A DNA stretch of 64,000 nt, taken from the NCBI GenBank assembly GCA_012026885.1, contig VEPL01000029.1, forward strand, positions 391,760 to 455,759, written 5' to 3'. Source of the DNA: Betaproteobacteria bacterium. Lineage in GTDB: Bacteria > Pseudomonadota > Gammaproteobacteria > Burkholderiales > Rhodocyclaceae. The notes beneath the pieces were generated by a model, which saw only the letters and a list, made by a program, of their open reading frames with translations, was not told where the DNA came from and searched no databases. Made by a program: the position numbers and the translations under genes. Of this stretch, positions 47,117 to 57,771 are shown piece after piece; position 1 is the stretch's first letter, and every line of letters starts with the position of its first letter.

Positions 47117-48724
47117 TCAGCCGCCTTCTTCGATGATCTCGTAAGTCGTCCGTTCGAAATCGACGCCGCGCTGGCGGACATGCAGCATGCGCACGCGCAG
47201 GCGCCGCTCCTCGGCGTGGATATCGAGGACGCCGCTCGCCCGGTAGCTACCGGCCGGAAGCACCAGCGAGGCCTCTTCGCGAATCGCCGGTACTGGCGGC
47301 AGCAGGAAGGCGCGCACGAAGCGGCCGGGCTCGCCGCCATCCGCCGGCAACGGCCGCGCCGAAACGGCAATCGGCAGGCCGGGCAAGACGGCGATACCGG
47401 CGACGAGGCCACCGGCGCTCTCCTGCATCAGCCAGGTCACCTGGCCCAGCATGAATTCGTCTCCGTCGTGCGGACACACCCCGACCAGCTGGCTGTGCGC
47501 GACGCGCCGGCCGGCAGGGCCGCGGCGCAGGCGGAAACCGTTGGCCGAATGGTTGACCACCATCCATTCGTCGACGAGATAGTCCACGCGGGCCTTGATG
47601 GCAAGGTCCTGGCCCGGAACGGCGCGTTCACGGAACGTGAAGATCTCGTCGAACGAACCACGTGAATAGACGCGCGCGGTGTCCGGCTGGATGAACTCGC
47701 GGCCGCCGGCGAAATAATGGATCGCTTCGAAGCTGGTCGCCACCTTCGCCTCGCCCTCGGTGGCGAAGCGGCGGAACCGCCGCGGCGCGGCTGCCTGGCT
47801 CCAGGGGCGCTCGAGCTTGCCGAGCAGGCGCGTGACCGAGCCAGCCGTCTCCTCGCCAAGGCCGAGCTGGGAGGGGGTCAGGCGCTGGCGCAGCTGGGCT
47901 GCGACGTGGTTCATCTGGTCCTCGAGGCGACCGCTGTCGAGCCGCCTCGCGTCAGCTCCCAGGGCGCCGGCAGGCGGATGCACCGGCTGGTCCTTGAGCA
48001 GCTCGACGACATAAGGCGGCAATTCGTACTCGTCGTCGATCGGCCCGAGGCCGACCAGCGGCGCCCACAGCATCGCCCAGCGGGTGATGGTGGTCAGGTC
48101 GCGGCCGCTGCAGTTGTACGGGCCCGCGAGGTCGACCAGCAGCAGCGCGACATAGGCCGCCGTGCAGTGCGTCGGCTGTCCGCGCTCGTCGAGCGGATCG
48201 CTGACCGGTGTCATCTCGAGACCCCACTGCTCGGCGGTGTCGAAATAGCCGTGCAGGTCGCTCCAGAGTCCCGGCGGGAGCTCGCGGCGGGCGCGGAAGT
48301 AGTCGAGGATGATGCGCCCGGTATAGGCAATGCAGCGGTGCAGCACAGTCGCCAGCATGCCCGCGTACTGTGCATTGCCCTCGACCGGCTCCTGGTTACG
48401 CGCGCACAGCGCGTAGGCGCGCGCCGTGCGTCGCCAGAGCGAAACCGTTCGCTGGAAACAGGCTTCTTCTTCCTCGCCGAGCTCGAGGGCACGGTTGGCG
48501 AAGCGCTTCCCCAACTCGTCGCCGACGAAGGCGAGCGGCATGCGCGCCTGCTCGAGCAAGGCGATCAGCGTCCCGGGATCGGGCGGCGCCGCGATCAGGT
48601 CGTCAAGGAAGCCCGACAGCTTCTGCTCGGCCAGCACCGGGCTGGCGAGCGGCAGGGCAGTCAGGAAATCGGTCCCGGTCGTCAGGTCGAAAGATTCGCT
48701 TGCGGGAAGTTGCGGTTCGGGCAT
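47117..48724 (-). CDS. Unknown 535-residue protein, paralogue of the 10302-11837 product
   Basis: 535 residues, no signal peptide. Helical N-terminal ~330 residues (VSLWRRTARAYALCARN; LHRCIAYTGRIILDYFRARRELP; LHGYFDTAEQWGL), then a mixed C-terminal part with a PilZ-like NHSANGFRLRR (about 405) preceded by an RxxxR-poor stretch and ending in a beta-rich segment. The motif layout matches the 511-residue protein at 10302-11837, though identity by eye is low. It lies 56 bp downstream of neighbouring genes on the same strand and 6 bp after the HIT gene. Function unknown. Confidence 0.75.
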   Translation of the reverse strand: MPEPQLPASESFDLTTGTDFLTALPLASPVLAEQKLSGFLDDLIAAPPDPGTLIALLEQARMPLAFVGDELGKRFANRALELGEEEEACFQRTVSLWRRTARAYALCARNQEPVEGNAQYAGMLATVLHRCIAYTGRIILDYFRARRELPPGLWSDLHGYFDTAEQWGLEMTPVSDPLDERGQPTHCTAAYVALLLVDLAGPYNCSGRDLTTITRWAMLWAPLVGLGPIDDEYELPPYVVELLKDQPVHPPAGALGADARRLDSGRLEDQMNHVAAQLRQRLTPSQLGLGEETAGSVTRLLGKLERPWSQAAAPRRFRRFATEGEAKVATSFEAIHYFAGGREFIQPDTARVYSRGSFDEIFTFRERAVPGQDLAIKARVDYLVDEWMVVNHSANGFRLRRGPAGRRVAHSQLVGVCPHDGDEFMLGQVTWLMQESAGGLVAGIAVLPGLPIAVSARPLPADGGEPGRFVRAFLLPPVPAIREEASLVLPAGSYRASGVLDIHAEERRLRVRMLHVRQRGVDFERTTYEIIEEGG

Positions 48725-48730
48725 GTCGGC

Positions 48731-49165
48731 TCAATCCTTCGTGGTTTGCGCTCCCAGCGCACGCGCCAGCGCGGCCGCCAGGTCTTCATCGGAAACGGCG
48801 GGGCGGGGCGGAGACAGTTCGGCATGAACCGCACCCCAGACCGGCTCGGGAAAATGCCGGTCGTCACTCCAGCGCGGGATCACGTGCCAATGCACGTGCG
48901 GCGTCAGGTTGCCGAAGCTGGCGAGGTTGATCTTGTCGGGAGCGTAAAGGTCGCGCAGCACGCGCTCGACGGCGAAGACGACGCGCATGGTCTCTTCCCG
49001 CTCGGCCGGAGCCAGGTCGGTCATTTCGCGGACATGGGCGCTACGGATGACCCGGCAGAAACCCGGGTAATGCGGATCGGCGACGCGGACCACGCGACAT
49101 CCCGCCCCTTCCCAGAGCAGCTTGCCGCCGGCCATCGCGCAAAGTTCGCAGTTCTCCAACGTCAT
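48731..49165 (-). CDS. HIT-family nucleotide hydrolase/transferase-like protein
   Basis: 144 residues with the HIT motif HVHWHVIPRW (His-phi-His-phi-His), two N-terminal Cys (CELCAM) resembling a metal site and a C-terminal Pro/Ala-rich part. HIT proteins bind and cleave nucleotide phosphoesters; the substrate cannot be told. Upstream gene of the operon that continues with the unknown 535-residue protein. Confidence 0.92.
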   Translation of the reverse strand: MTLENCELCAMAGGKLLWEGAGCRVVRVADPHYPGFCRVIRSAHVREMTDLAPAEREETMRVVFAVERVLRDLYAPDKINLASFGNLTPHVHWHVIPRWSDDRHFPEPVWGAVHAELSPPRPAVSDEDLAAALARALGAQTTKD

Positions 49166-49275
49166 TGCCGCGTCGCGTGCCTCCCTCTCCCTCAGGACGC
49201 TAGCATTGCACCCGCCCGCAATTCCCGCAAGGGGCGGACGCCCGGTTGCGGTCGACGGTCAAAAAATGGCGGAAA

Positions 49276-52200
49276 TCAGAGGAGCACGCGCTCAATGCCG
49301 CCCGTGTTCGCCTTGCCGACATAGTCGGCCATCCAGTTCTCGCCGAGGAGGTGCCGGGCCAGTTCGACGACGATATAGTCGGCCTTCGTACCGGCATCGT
49401 CGTCATAGCGGGAAAGCCCTTGCAGGCAGGCCGGGCAGGAAGTCAGGATCTTGACGTCGCCGGTGAAGCCGTCGGCACGCAGTTTTGCCGCACCCTGCTC
49501 GATTTCCTGCTGCTTCCTGAATTTCACCTGGGTGGCGATGTCCGGCCGCGCATAGGCGAAGGAACCGGCGTCGCCGCAACAGCGATCCGAGAGCGGCACG
49601 TCCTGGCCCATCAGCTTGTTCGTCACCGCCAGCGGCGCATAGGCCTTCATCGGCGTGTGGCAGGGATCGTGGTACATGTAGCGCGTGCCGCTGACGCCCT
49701 CCAGCCTGACGCCCTTCTCCATCAGGTATTCGTGGATGTCGAGCAGGCGGCAGCCGGGGAAGATCTTCTCGAACTGGTATTTCTGCAGCTGGTCCATGCA
49801 GGTGCCGCAGGAGACGATCACCGTCTTGATGTCGAGATAATTCAGCGTGTTGGCGACGCGGTGGAATAGCACGCGGTTGTCCGTCGTGATCTTCTGGCCG
49901 GTGTCTTCATCACCGGACGAAGTCTGCGGGTAGCCACAGCACAGGTAGCCCGGCGGCAGTACAGTGGTGGCGCCGACTTCGTAGAGCATGGCCTGCGTGG
50001 CCAGGCCGACCTGCGAGAACAGGCGCTCCGAGCCGCAGCCCGGGAAGTAGAAGACGGCATCCGACTCTTCGGTCGTCTTCTTCGGGTTGCGGATGACCGG
50101 GATCACCTTGTCGTCCTCGATGTCGAGCAGCCCGCGCGACGTGCGCTTGGGCAGGTTGCCCGGCATCGGCCGGTTGAGGAAGTGGATGACTTGGGTCTTG
50201 ACCGTCGGGGCGCCGACGGTGGCCGGCGGATGGGCACGGTTGTCCTGCACCAGGCCGACGGCTTTGGCCGCCTTGTGGGCGAGTCGCTGGGCCTTGAAGC
50301 CGAAGTCCATCATCACGCCGCGCATCAGCTTCAGCGTCGCCGGATCCTTGATGCTCAGGAAGGCCATCGAGGCCGCCGTACCCGGGCTGAAGCGCTTCTT
50401 GTCCTGCTTGCGCAGGAAATTGCGCATGGCGACCGATACGTCGCCGAAATCGATGTCGACCGGGCACGGTTTCAGGCAGCGGTGGCAGACCGTGCAGTGG
50501 TCGGCGACGTCGTTGAATTCGTCGAAATGCTTGAGCGAAATCCCGCGCCGGGTCTGCTCCTCGTAGAGGAAGGCCTCAACCAACAGCGAGGTGCCGAGGA
50601 TCTTGTTGCGCGGGCTGTAGAGCAGGTTGGCACGCGGCACGTGGGTCGAGCACACCGGCTTGCACTTGCCGCAGCGCAGGCAGTTCTTGATCATGTCCGA
50701 AATCTTGCCGATCTCGGACTGCTCCATGATCAGCGACTCGGTGCCGAGCAGGCTGAACGACGGCGTATAGGCATTGCCCATGTCGCCACCGGGCATCAGC
50801 TTGCCCTTGTTGAAGCGTCCTTCCGGATCGACCTTCTGCTTGTAGGCGCGGAAGGGGCCGATTTCCTCTTCCGACAGGAATTCCAGCTTGGTGATGCCGA
50901 TGCCGTGCTCGCCGGAAATCACGCCGTCGAGGCCGCGCGCCAGGTGCATGATGCGCTCGACGGCCTTGTGCGCCGTCTGCAGCATCTCGTAATTGTCGGA
51001 GTTGACCGGGATGTTGGTATGCACGTTGCCGTCGCCGGCGTGCATGTGCAGGGCGACGAAGACGCGGCCGCGCAGCACCTCCTTGTGGATCGCCTCGATG
51101 CGCTCGAGGATCGGCCGGTACATGGCGCCGTCGAAGATCTTGGACAGGCGTGCCTTCAGCTCCTGTTTCCACGAAGTGCGCACCGAATAATCCTGCATCC
51201 GGTGGAACAGCACGGGGTCGGCCGCCCGGTTGGTCAGTTCGCCGGCGACGACGCCAAGCTCGGCGAACCGGTCCTCGGCTTCGCCCAGCGGCAGGTCGAG
51301 ATTGTCCAGCAGCCAGGCCCAGCGGCGGCGCACGGCCGCCACGTAGTCGAGGGCGGCCTCGCGGCGGTCGCCGATCAGCACGTCCTTGCCGACATTGGCG
51401 TCACCCGCGTGCAGCGGCAGTTCGCCCTCCAGGAACGCGCTCAACGCATCGCACAAGGCCAGCTTGTTCTGCGTCGACAATTCGATGTTGATGCGCTCGA
51501 TGCCGTCGCAGTACTCGCCCATGCGCGGCAGCGGGATGACCACGTCTTCATTGACCTTGAAGGCGTTCGTGTGGCGCGAAATCGCGGCCGTGCGCGAACG
51601 GTCGAGCCAGAATTTCTTGCGTGTTTCGGGGTCGACCGCGATGAAGCCCTCGGCGGCGCGCAGGTTGCACATGCGCACAACTTCCGAGGCTGCCTTCATC
51701 ACTGCATCTTCGTCGAAACCGACGATGTCGCCGATCAGCACCATCTTCGGGCGGCCGTGGCGCTTGGCCTTGGTCGCGTAGCCGACGGCCTTCACGTAGC
51801 GCTCGTCGAGGTGCTCGAGCCCCGCCAGTTGCACGCCGGCCGCGTGGCCGGCACCGCCCGGCTTGAACCAGTCGGTGATCTCGACGATGGCCGGCACCGC
51901 TTCGCGCACCTGGCCGAAGAATTCGAGACAGACGGTGCGCGCCACCGGCGGCATCTTGTGCAGCACCCAGCGCGCCGCGACGATGATGCCGTCGGTGCCT
52001 TCCTTCTGCACACCCGGCACGCCGCCGAGGAACTTGTCGGTGACGTCCTTGCCCAGGCCTGTCTTGCGACAGGCGGCACCCGGCATCGAGAGGATTTCTT
52101 CCGCGAGCAGCTTCCTGCCGCTCGGGTCGAAGCGCTTGAGGCGGAACTCGACCTTTTCCTGCTCGTGGATCTTGCCGACGTTGTGATTCAGACGTTCGAC

Positions 52201-53151
52201 TTCCAGCCAGTTGCCGTCCGGGTCGACCATCTTCCACCAAGCTAGGTTGTCGAGCGCGGTGCCCCACAGCACGGCCTTCTTGCCACCGGCGTTCATGGCG
52301 ATGTTGCCGCCGATACAGGAAGCCGACGCCGATGTCGGGTCGACCGCGAAGACGCGACCGGCCACCGCAGCGGCTTCGGACACCCGCTCGGTGACGACGC
52401 CGGCGCCGGTGCGGATGGTCGCGTAGGGCTTGTCGTGGCCGGGCAGGACGATCTCCTCGACCGGGCCGATGTCGATCAGCTTCTCGGTGTTGATCACCGC
52501 CGAGTAAGGCGTCAGCGGCACGGCGCCGCCGGTGTAGCCGGTGCCGCCGCCGCGTGGGATGATGGTCAGGCCGGCCTCGATGCAACCGCGCACGAGATGG
52601 CCGATTTCCTCCTCGGTGTCCGGGTAGAGGACGACGAAGGGGTACTCGACGCGCCAGTCGGTGGCATCGGTGACGTGCGAGACGCGGGCAAGGCCGTCGA
52701 AGGCGATGTTGTCTCGGCGGGTGTGCTTGCCGAGGATCTTCAGCACCTTGCGGCGCAGGTCCCAGGTCTCGGAAAAACGGGTGGCGAAGCGGTCGACCGC
52801 AGCCTGTGCGGCCCCGACCAGGCGCTTGACCTTGGCCGAACGCTCAGGGTCCTCGGCCTCGCTCTCGGCACGCCGCTTCTCGACCTCCTTCAGGCGGTGG
52901 CGCAGGGCGCCGACCAGCGCGTCGCGGCGCTCGCGGTTGTCGACGAGGTCGTCTTCCAGGTAGGGGTTGCGCTGGACCACCCAGATGTCGCCGAGGACCT
53001 CGTAGAGCATGCGCGCCGAGCGCCCCGTCACGCGCTCCCCGCGCAGTTCGTCGAGGATGCCCCAGTTCTCGGCGCCGAGCAGGCGGATGACGATCTCGCG
53101 GTCGGAGAACGAGGTGTAGTTGTAGGGGATTTCGCGCAGGCGGGCGGTCAT
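49276..53151 (-). CDS. Giant FAD/Fe-S oxidoreductase with N-terminal DUF3683 (D-lactate dehydrogenase/GlpC-like)
   Basis: 1291 residues. Order: DUF3683 (about 1-150, [20 protein letters not shown]), PCMH-type FAD domain (about 170-380, [16 protein letters not shown]), FAD-oxidase C-terminal domain (to about 780), two 4Fe-4S motifs ([11 protein letters not shown] near 820 and [12 protein letters not shown] near 887), then two CCG cysteine-rich domains ([10 protein letters not shown]...[14 protein letters not shown]...DPCH...[12 protein letters not shown]). This joins in one chain the parts found separately in GlcDF or Dld2/GlpC systems. It probably oxidises a 2-hydroxy acid at the membrane and passes electrons to quinone; the substrate is unknown. 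Confidence 0.9.
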   Translation of the reverse strand: MTARLREIPYNYTSFSDREIVIRLLGAENWGILDELRGERVTGRSARMLYEVLGDIWVVQRNPYLEDDLVDNRERRDALVGALRHRLKEVEKRRAESEAEDPERSAKVKRLVGAAQAAVDRFATRFSETWDLRRKVLKILGKHTRRDNIAFDGLARVSHVTDATDWRVEYPFVVLYPDTEEEIGHLVRGCIEAGLTIIPRGGGTGYTGGAVPLTPYSAVINTEKLIDIGPVEEIVLPGHDKPYATIRTGAGVVTERVSEAAAVAGRVFAVDPTSASASCIGGNIAMNAGGKKAVLWGTALDNLAWWKMVDPDGNWLEVERLNHNVGKIHEQEKVEFRLKRFDPSGRKLLAEEILSMPGAACRKTGLGKDVTDKFLGGVPGVQKEGTDGIIVAARWVLHKMPPVARTVCLEFFGQVREAVPAIVEITDWFKPGGAGHAAGVQLAGLEHLDERYVKAVGYATKAKRHGRPKMVLIGDIVGFDEDAVMKAASEVVRMCNLRAAEGFIAVDPETRKKFWLDRSRTAAISRHTNAFKVNEDVVIPLPRMGEYCDGIERINIELSTQNKLALCDALSAFLEGELPLHAGDANVGKDVLIGDRREAALDYVAAVRRRWAWLLDNLDLPLGEAEDRFAELGVVAGELTNRAADPVLFHRMQDYSVRTSWKQELKARLSKIFDGAMYRPILERIEAIHKEVLRGRVFVALHMHAGDGNVHTNIPVNSDNYEMLQTAHKAVERIMHLARGLDGVISGEHGIGITKLEFLSEEEIGPFRAYKQKVDPEGRFNKGKLMPGGDMGNAYTPSFSLLGTESLIMEQSEIGKISDMIKNCLRCGKCKPVCSTHVPRANLLYSPRNKILGTSLLVEAFLYEEQTRRGISLKHFDEFNDVADHCTVCHRCLKPCPVDIDFGDVSVAMRNFLRKQDKKRFSPGTAASMAFLSIKDPATLKLMRGVMMDFGFKAQRLAHKAAKAVGLVQDNRAHPPATVGAPTVKTQVIHFLNRPMPGNLPKRTSRGLLDIEDDKVIPVIRNPKKTTEESDAVFYFPGCGSERLFSQVGLATQAMLYEVGATTVLPPGYLCCGYPQTSSGDEDTGQKITTDNRVLFHRVANTLNYLDIKTVIVSCGTCMDQLQKYQFEKIFPGCRLLDIHEYLMEKGVRLEGVSGTRYMYHDPCHTPMKAYAPLAVTNKLMGQDVPLSDRCCGDAGSFAYARPDIATQVKFRKQQEIEQGAAKLRADGFTGDVKILTSCPACLQGLSRYDDDAGTKADYIVVELARHLLGENWMADYVGKANTGGIERVLL

Positions 53152-53279
53152 GGGGCGGCCGGTGGTCCGTCAAAAGGTGGATTTTAGCGTATCGCACCGC
53201 AGCAAGGCGGCCTAGTCAGACCGTTTCGCCATAGCTAAGGTTCAGCCCACCGGCGGCAGCGGCCGGCGGGATGCCGGCC

Positions 53280-53666
53280 TTAGCGGAACAGCATCAACAA
53301 GCCGAACGGCACGAGGCAGGCGATGGGAAAGCCCGCCACGGCAGCGGCCATGTCATCGTCGCCCTGTTTCCGGAAACCGACCGCGGCGACGCCGAAAGCC
53401 AGCGCAATCACCGGATAGGCGACGAAGGCCGCCGCAAAAACAAAAAAGAAGAGTCCGAGCGCGCCCCCGTAGGCCACCGCCATCCAGGCGGGGAAGACGA
53501 AAATCAGCCACGGCACGATAAGGATTGCCTCGAGGATGAAAATGCGCTTGAGCGAACCGCTCCCGTCCGCCGCACCCGACGCCGGCAACGGCTCTCCGCT
53601 CGCGCCGCCGGCCGGACGCGGCCGGTCGTCTTGCGCGGGCAGGTTCTTCTGGATATCGATCGGCAT
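53280..53666 (-). CDS. Small membrane protein of unknown function
   Basis: 128 residues from ATG 53666 (Shine-Dalgarno GGGGGAG; longer frame unsupported). A short polar N-terminus is followed by three hydrophobic segments (ILEAILIVPWLIFVFPAWMA, ALGLFFFVFAAAFVAYPVIA, and a C-terminal FPIACLVPFGLLML). No known family recognised. Confidence 0.75.
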   Translation of the reverse strand: MPIDIQKNLPAQDDRPRPAGGASGEPLPASGAADGSGSLKRIFILEAILIVPWLIFVFPAWMAVAYGGALGLFFFVFAAAFVAYPVIALAFGVAAVGFRKQGDDDMAAAVAGFPIACLVPFGLLMLFR

Positions 53667-53792
53667 CGGCTTGCTCCCCCTTGAGCGTTCGGTTGTCCAT
53701 GCGCACACGCAGCCCCCCGACCACGTGTCGCCATCGCGGCGAATGATAGCCGGCCGGCCAGCCATTGGACAGTGCCGGCGACGCAGCCGGAA

Positions 53793-54209
53793 TCAGGCCG
53801 CCAGCGCCACGATCCCGTAGCGGGCGAACTTGCCGAGCGCCATGAACAGGCAGCACGGCGCCCAATGCAGGCGCAGCCAGCCGGCGGCGAGACAAAGCGC
53901 GTCGCCGATCACGGGTGTCCACGACAGGAGAAGCACCGGGCTGCCCCAGCGCGCGACGCGGGCCCGCTGCGGCAGATCCTCGAGCTTCCGCCACTTGGGC
54001 AGGAAGCGGCCGCACCACCAGGTGAACATGCCGCCGGCGGTATTGCCGATGGTGGCGAGCGTCAGCGCCGCCGCCACCTGATCCGGATGGAGGCGCAGGA
54101 AACCCCAGAGCAGCGCCTCGGAACCGCCGGGCAGTACAGTCGACGCCAGAAAACTGGCCAAAAACAGGCCGCCAAGCCCCTCTGCCGCCGTGACGTTGAG
54201 CCACTCCAC
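53793..54209 (-). CDS. YqaA/DedA-like small membrane protein (VTT domain), GTG start
   Basis: 138 residues from GTG 54209 with an AAGGGGGGAT Shine-Dalgarno. It resembles E. coli YqaA (142 residues): FLASTVLPGGSEALLWG near the start, ATIGNTAGGMFTWWCGRFLP, and the SWTPVIGDALCLAAGWLRL segment. The VTT/DedA family includes envelope proteins with a phospholipid scramblase-like fold. Divergent from ilvA, 36 bp apart. Confidence 0.85.
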   Translation of the reverse strand: MEWLNVTAAEGLGGLFLASFLASTVLPGGSEALLWGFLRLHPDQVAAALTLATIGNTAGGMFTWWCGRFLPKWRKLEDLPQRARVARWGSPVLLLSWTPVIGDALCLAAGWLRLHWAPCCLFMALGKFARYGIVALAA

Positions 54210-54245
54210 CCGTAGAATCCCCCCTTTGCACCCGGATCGCGCGCC

Positions 54246-55778
54246 ATGCACCCCGATTATCTCGAAAAAGTCCTCAACGCCCAGGTCTACGACGTGGCCA
54301 TCGAGTCGCCGCTGGAAATTGCGGGGAATCTTTCGGCGCGCGTCGGCAACCGGATCTGGCTGAAGCGGGAAGACCTGCAGCCGGTGTTCTCGTTCAAGCT
54401 GCGCGGCGCCTACAACAAGATTGCCAGCCTGTCGGCCGACAAGCTCAAGCGCGGCGTCATCTGCGCTTCGGCCGGCAACCACGCGCAGGGCGTCGCGCTG
54501 TCGGCGGCGAAGGTCGGCTGCCGCGCGGTCATCGTCATGCCGACCTCGACCCCGGGGATCAAGATCGACGCCGTCAGGCGGCGCGGCGGCGAGGTCGTCC
54601 TGCACGGCGATTCCTACGACGAAGCCTATGCCCACGCCCTCGAACTGGAAAAGTCGGAGAAGCTGACCTTCGTGCACCCCTTCGACGATCCTGAAGTGAT
54701 CGCCGGCCAAGGCACCATCGCCATGGAGATCCTGCGCCAGTACTCGCGCCACAACGGCCCGATCCATGCCATCTTCTGTTGCGTCGGTGGCGGCGGTCTG
54801 ATCGCCGGCGTTGCGGCCTACATCAAGCGCCTGCGCCCGGAGATCCGCATCATCGGGGTCGAGGCGGCCGACGCCGACGCGATGGCGCAATCGCTGGCCA
54901 AGGGCCACCGCGTGCGTCTCAACCAGGTCGGCCTGTTCGCCGACGGCGCCGCGGTCAAGTTCGTCGGCGAGGAAACTTTCCGCCTGTGCAAGGAATACGT
55001 CGACGAGATGGTGCTGGTCGACACCGACGCCATCTGCGCGGCGATCAAGGACGTCTTCGAGGACACCCGCTCGATCCTTGAGCCGGCCGGCGCGCTCGCC
55101 GTCGCCGGCGCCAAGGAGTACGCGCGCCGGCACAAGCTGAAGGACAAGAACCTCGTCGCCATCAGCTCCGGCGCCAACATGAACTTCGACCGCCTGCGCT
55201 TCGTCTCCGAGCGCGCCGAGTTCGGCGAGCAGCGCGAGGCGGTGTTCGCCGTGACGCTGCCCGAGAAGCCCGGCGCCTACAAGAAATTCCTCGCGCTGAT
55301 CGGCAACCGCAACGTCACCGAGTTCAACTACCGCTACCACACCGCGAGCGAGGCCCACGTCTTCGTCGGCATCCAGGTCGCCGACCGCAAGGAGTCACTG
55401 AAGGTCCTCGACAGCCTGATCCGGCACGGCTACCCGACGCTCGACCTGACCGACGACGAGATGGCCAAGAACCATGTACGCCACATGGTCGGCGGCCACG
55501 CGCCGGGCGTCTGCGAGAAGGGCATGAAGGAACTTGTCTACCGCTTCGAATTCCCCGAACGGCCGGGCGCCCTGATGAACTTCCTGACCCAGATGAGCGC
55601 CGGCTGGAACATCAGCATGTTCCACTACCGCAACCACGGTGCCGACTACGGCCGCGTGCTGGTCGGCATGCAGGTGCCGGCTGGTGAGATGGGCGAGTTC
55701 CGCGCCTTCCTCAAGAATCTCGGTTACGCGCACTGGGACGAGAGCGCCAACCCGGCCTACCGGCTGTTCCTCGGCTGA
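54246..55778 (+). CDS. ilvA: Threonine ammonia-lyase, biosynthetic (IlvA)
   Basis: 510 residues, PLP enzyme making 2-oxobutanoate from threonine for isoleucine. PLP Lys in [12 protein letters not shown], Gly-rich [13 protein letters not shown] loop, and a C-terminal regulatory region with two ACT-like units (for example [14 protein letters not shown] and [13 protein letters not shown]) as in allosteric forms. Length is normal for the biosynthetic enzyme. Confidence 0.97.
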   Translation: MHPDYLEKVLNAQVYDVAIESPLEIAGNLSARVGNRIWLKREDLQPVFSFKLRGAYNKIASLSADKLKRGVICASAGNHAQGVALSAAKVGCRAVIVMPTSTPGIKIDAVRRRGGEVVLHGDSYDEAYAHALELEKSEKLTFVHPFDDPEVIAGQGTIAMEILRQYSRHNGPIHAIFCCVGGGGLIAGVAAYIKRLRPEIRIIGVEAADADAMAQSLAKGHRVRLNQVGLFADGAAVKFVGEETFRLCKEYVDEMVLVDTDAICAAIKDVFEDTRSILEPAGALAVAGAKEYARRHKLKDKNLVAISSGANMNFDRLRFVSERAEFGEQREAVFAVTLPEKPGAYKKFLALIGNRNVTEFNYRYHTASEAHVFVGIQVADRKESLKVLDSLIRHGYPTLDLTDDEMAKNHVRHMVGGHAPGVCEKGMKELVYRFEFPERPGALMNFLTQMSAGWNISMFHYRNHGADYGRVLVGMQVPAGEMGEFRAFLKNLGYAHWDESANPAYRLFLG

Positions 55779-55788
55779 ACCCTCGCCC

Positions 55789-56649
55789 ATGACGGCCGGC
55801 GATCCGCCACCGCGCCTGGCAGTCGAAGCCGAGTCGGCCGAGTACGCGGCAGCAGCGGCAGCACTGGCCCGCCAACTCGACCTGCCGGTGCCGCCGGAAG
55901 CCTCCCTGGTCCTGCGTCTGGGGGCGCAGGGCCTGCAACTGGTGGTACCCGGCCCCGGGGCGCCCGGCCCGGTCCGCGTCGACTTCGTTGCCGGCGCCCT
56001 TGCCCACCGCGTCCGCCATGGCGGCGGCACCGGCCAGATGATCGCGCGCGCCGTCGGCATCCAGCCCGGCATCCGGCCCACGATCCTCGATGCGACCGCC
56101 GGCCTCGGACGCGACGCCTTCGTGCTGGCGGAACTCGGCTGCCGCCTGACCCTGATCGAACGCTGCCCGGCCATCCATGCGCTGCTTGCCGACGGGCTGC
56201 AGCGGGCGCGAACCAGCGCTGAGTCCGCCGCAGCCATCGAGCGCATGACCCTGCTGCCGCCGGCGGACGCGATCGCGACGATGCACGGCTGGGACGAAGC
56301 GGCGCCGCAGGTCGTCTATCTCGACCCGATGTTCCCGCACCGCGACAAGAGCGCGCTGGTCAAGAAGGAAATGCGCCTGTTCCGCCCGCTGGTCGGCGAC
56401 GACGACGACGCTCCCGATCTGCTCGCTGCCGCACTGGCGCTGGCGAGCCACCGGGTGGTCGTCAAGCGTCCGCGCAAGGCACCGGCGCTGGCCGGCCCGG
56501 CGCCGGGCTACGCGCTCGAAGGCAAGTCGAGCCGCTTCGACATCTACCCGCGGCGCTCGCTGCAGGCGCCCGCCACTCAGGCCGGCGGCGCGTCGAACCC
56601 GAACTCGTCCCAGGCCACGAAGCCCGGCTCGCCCGGTTCCGGCGCATAG
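55789..56649 (+). CDS. rsmJ: 16S rRNA m2G1516 methyltransferase RsmJ
   Basis: 286 residues from ATG 55789. SAM motif [19 protein letters not shown] and the catalytic-like [20 protein letters not shown]; conserved [17 protein letters not shown]. RsmJ usually ends near SSRFD.Y; here about 30 extra Ser/Pro/Gly-rich residues follow and overlap the converging regulator gene by 73 bp, so the tail may be a recent extension. Confidence 0.92.
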   Translation: MTAGDPPPRLAVEAESAEYAAAAAALARQLDLPVPPEASLVLRLGAQGLQLVVPGPGAPGPVRVDFVAGALAHRVRHGGGTGQMIARAVGIQPGIRPTILDATAGLGRDAFVLAELGCRLTLIERCPAIHALLADGLQRARTSAESAAAIERMTLLPPADAIATMHGWDEAAPQVVYLDPMFPHRDKSALVKKEMRLFRPLVGDDDDAPDLLAAALALASHRVVVKRPRKAPALAGPAPGYALEGKSSRFDIYPRRSLQAPATQAGGASNPNSSQATKPGSPGSGA

Positions 56650-57680
56650 CCGGCCAACGCCGCCAGGCGCTGGCGGAAGGTGTTGCCGCGCAGGCGGCGG
56701 AGCAGGTGGGCCGCATCATGACCCGCCAGCGTTGCTGGGCGCAGCGCCAGACAATAGCGGTCGCTGCCCAGCGGGACAAAGCCGAGGTCGTAGCGCGCCG
56801 CCGCCGCCTCGATGCCGATCCCGGCATCGGCCTGTCCGCTGGCGATTGCCGCCGCCACCGCGTCGTGGGTGAATTCCTCGTGGGCGTAGCCGGGAATGTC
56901 GCTCGCCCGCAAGCCGTTGGCGGCGAGCAGGTCATCGATCATGCCGCGCGTTCCCGAGCCCCGCTGGCGGTTGACCAGGCGCAAGCCGAGCCGCGCGACA
57001 TCGGCCAGCGATGCGAGGCCGAACGGGTTGCCGGGTGCCGTCAGCAGGCCGTGCCGGCGGCGCATCAGGGGCAGGAAGCGGTACTGCCTCGGCACCAGCC
57101 AGCGCTCCAGCCAGACTGCCGCCTGCGCGCGCGACCACGCTTCCGGCAAGTGGAAGCCGGCGGCATCGCACTCGCCGCGCGCGAGATCGGCCAGCGCCTC
57201 CTCGCTGCCGCGCCAGCGGATGTCGACGCGAATGTGGCGCCCGTTCGCTATCCAGTCGGCCAGCGCCAGATCGTGGCTGGCGGCGACCCGCATTGGCCCG
57301 GGTATCGTGTTGCCCTGCGGCGCCAGCGCGGCGGCCAATCGCTCGCCCCAATGCGCGTGCAGGGCAGCCAGGGCCGGGCGTGCTTCGTCGTCCAGGCGGA
57401 CGAGTTGCTCCCCGAATGGCGAGAGCGCGGTGCCGCGCCCGCGCCCGCGCGCCACGAGGGCGGTGCCGAAGGCCTGCTCGCAGCGCCGCAGGAGCCCCCA
57501 TGCGCTGCGGTAGGAAAGTCCTGCTGCCGCGGCCGCCCGCCCGAGCGTCGGCTGACCCGCCAGCGCAGAGAGCAGTGCCGTCAGCGCCGCCGATTCGGCG
57601 GCGTCGAGGCCGATCCCGAAGTCCCAGGTCCAGCGGACGGCGCCAGCCGGCGCCACGAAAGTTGTTGCAAGGTTTGGCAT
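56577..57680 (-). CDS. ModE-like HTH regulator fused to a molybdate/tungstate-binding periplasmic-type domain
   Basis: 367 residues from ATG 57680. The N-terminal winged HTH ([37 protein letters not shown]; about 25-110) resembles the ModE DNA-binding domain. The C-terminal two thirds resemble the PBP-like molybdate-binding domain ([34 protein letters not shown]). Such one-component regulators control molybdate or tungstate uptake genes. It is divergent from tupA across a short region with an inverted repeat, which supports direct control. Confidence 0.85.
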   Translation of the reverse strand: MPNLATTFVAPAGAVRWTWDFGIGLDAAESAALTALLSALAGQPTLGRAAAAAGLSYRSAWGLLRRCEQAFGTALVARGRGRGTALSPFGEQLVRLDDEARPALAALHAHWGERLAAALAPQGNTIPGPMRVAASHDLALADWIANGRHIRVDIRWRGSEEALADLARGECDAAGFHLPEAWSRAQAAVWLERWLVPRQYRFLPLMRRRHGLLTAPGNPFGLASLADVARLGLRLVNRQRGSGTRGMIDDLLAANGLRASDIPGYAHEEFTHDAVAAAIASGQADAGIGIEAAAARYDLGFVPLGSDRYCLALRPATLAGHDAAHLLRRLRGNTFRQRLAALAGYAPEPGEPGFVAWDEFGFDAPPA

Positions 57681-57707
57681 ATAGTTGGCCGGACCGAGTC
57701 TACTATA
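57680..57707. promoter_or_regulatory. Candidate operator (TATAGT-N16-ACTATA) between the regulator and tupA
   Basis: Inverted TATAGT and ACTATA, 16 bp apart, begin at the regulator's start codon; the right arm coincides with a TACTAT -10-like element for tupA. TATA-type palindromes are typical of ModE boxes. Arms are short, so this is tentative. Confidence 0.4.
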
Positions 57708-57771
57708 GGCTGCGGCGCACCCGTCATCCGCTTCCGTCCCCGGGCCGGAGGCCCTCCGCCAAGGACCGCCC

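Noticed and set aside
47717..49324. 535-codon plus-strand frame
   Set aside because: Antisense to the unknown 535-residue gene and HIT gene; composition typical of a shadow frame.
50182..52245. 687-codon open frame on the plus strand
   Set aside because: It is antisense to the DUF3683 oxidoreductase, has a His/Arg/Gln/Asp-skewed composition and no recognisable domain; long shadow frames are expected in GC-rich DNA.
53261..53280. GGCCGGC/GCCGGCC hairpin as a terminator
   Set aside because: It has no T-run on either side, so it is likely just GC-rich symmetry.
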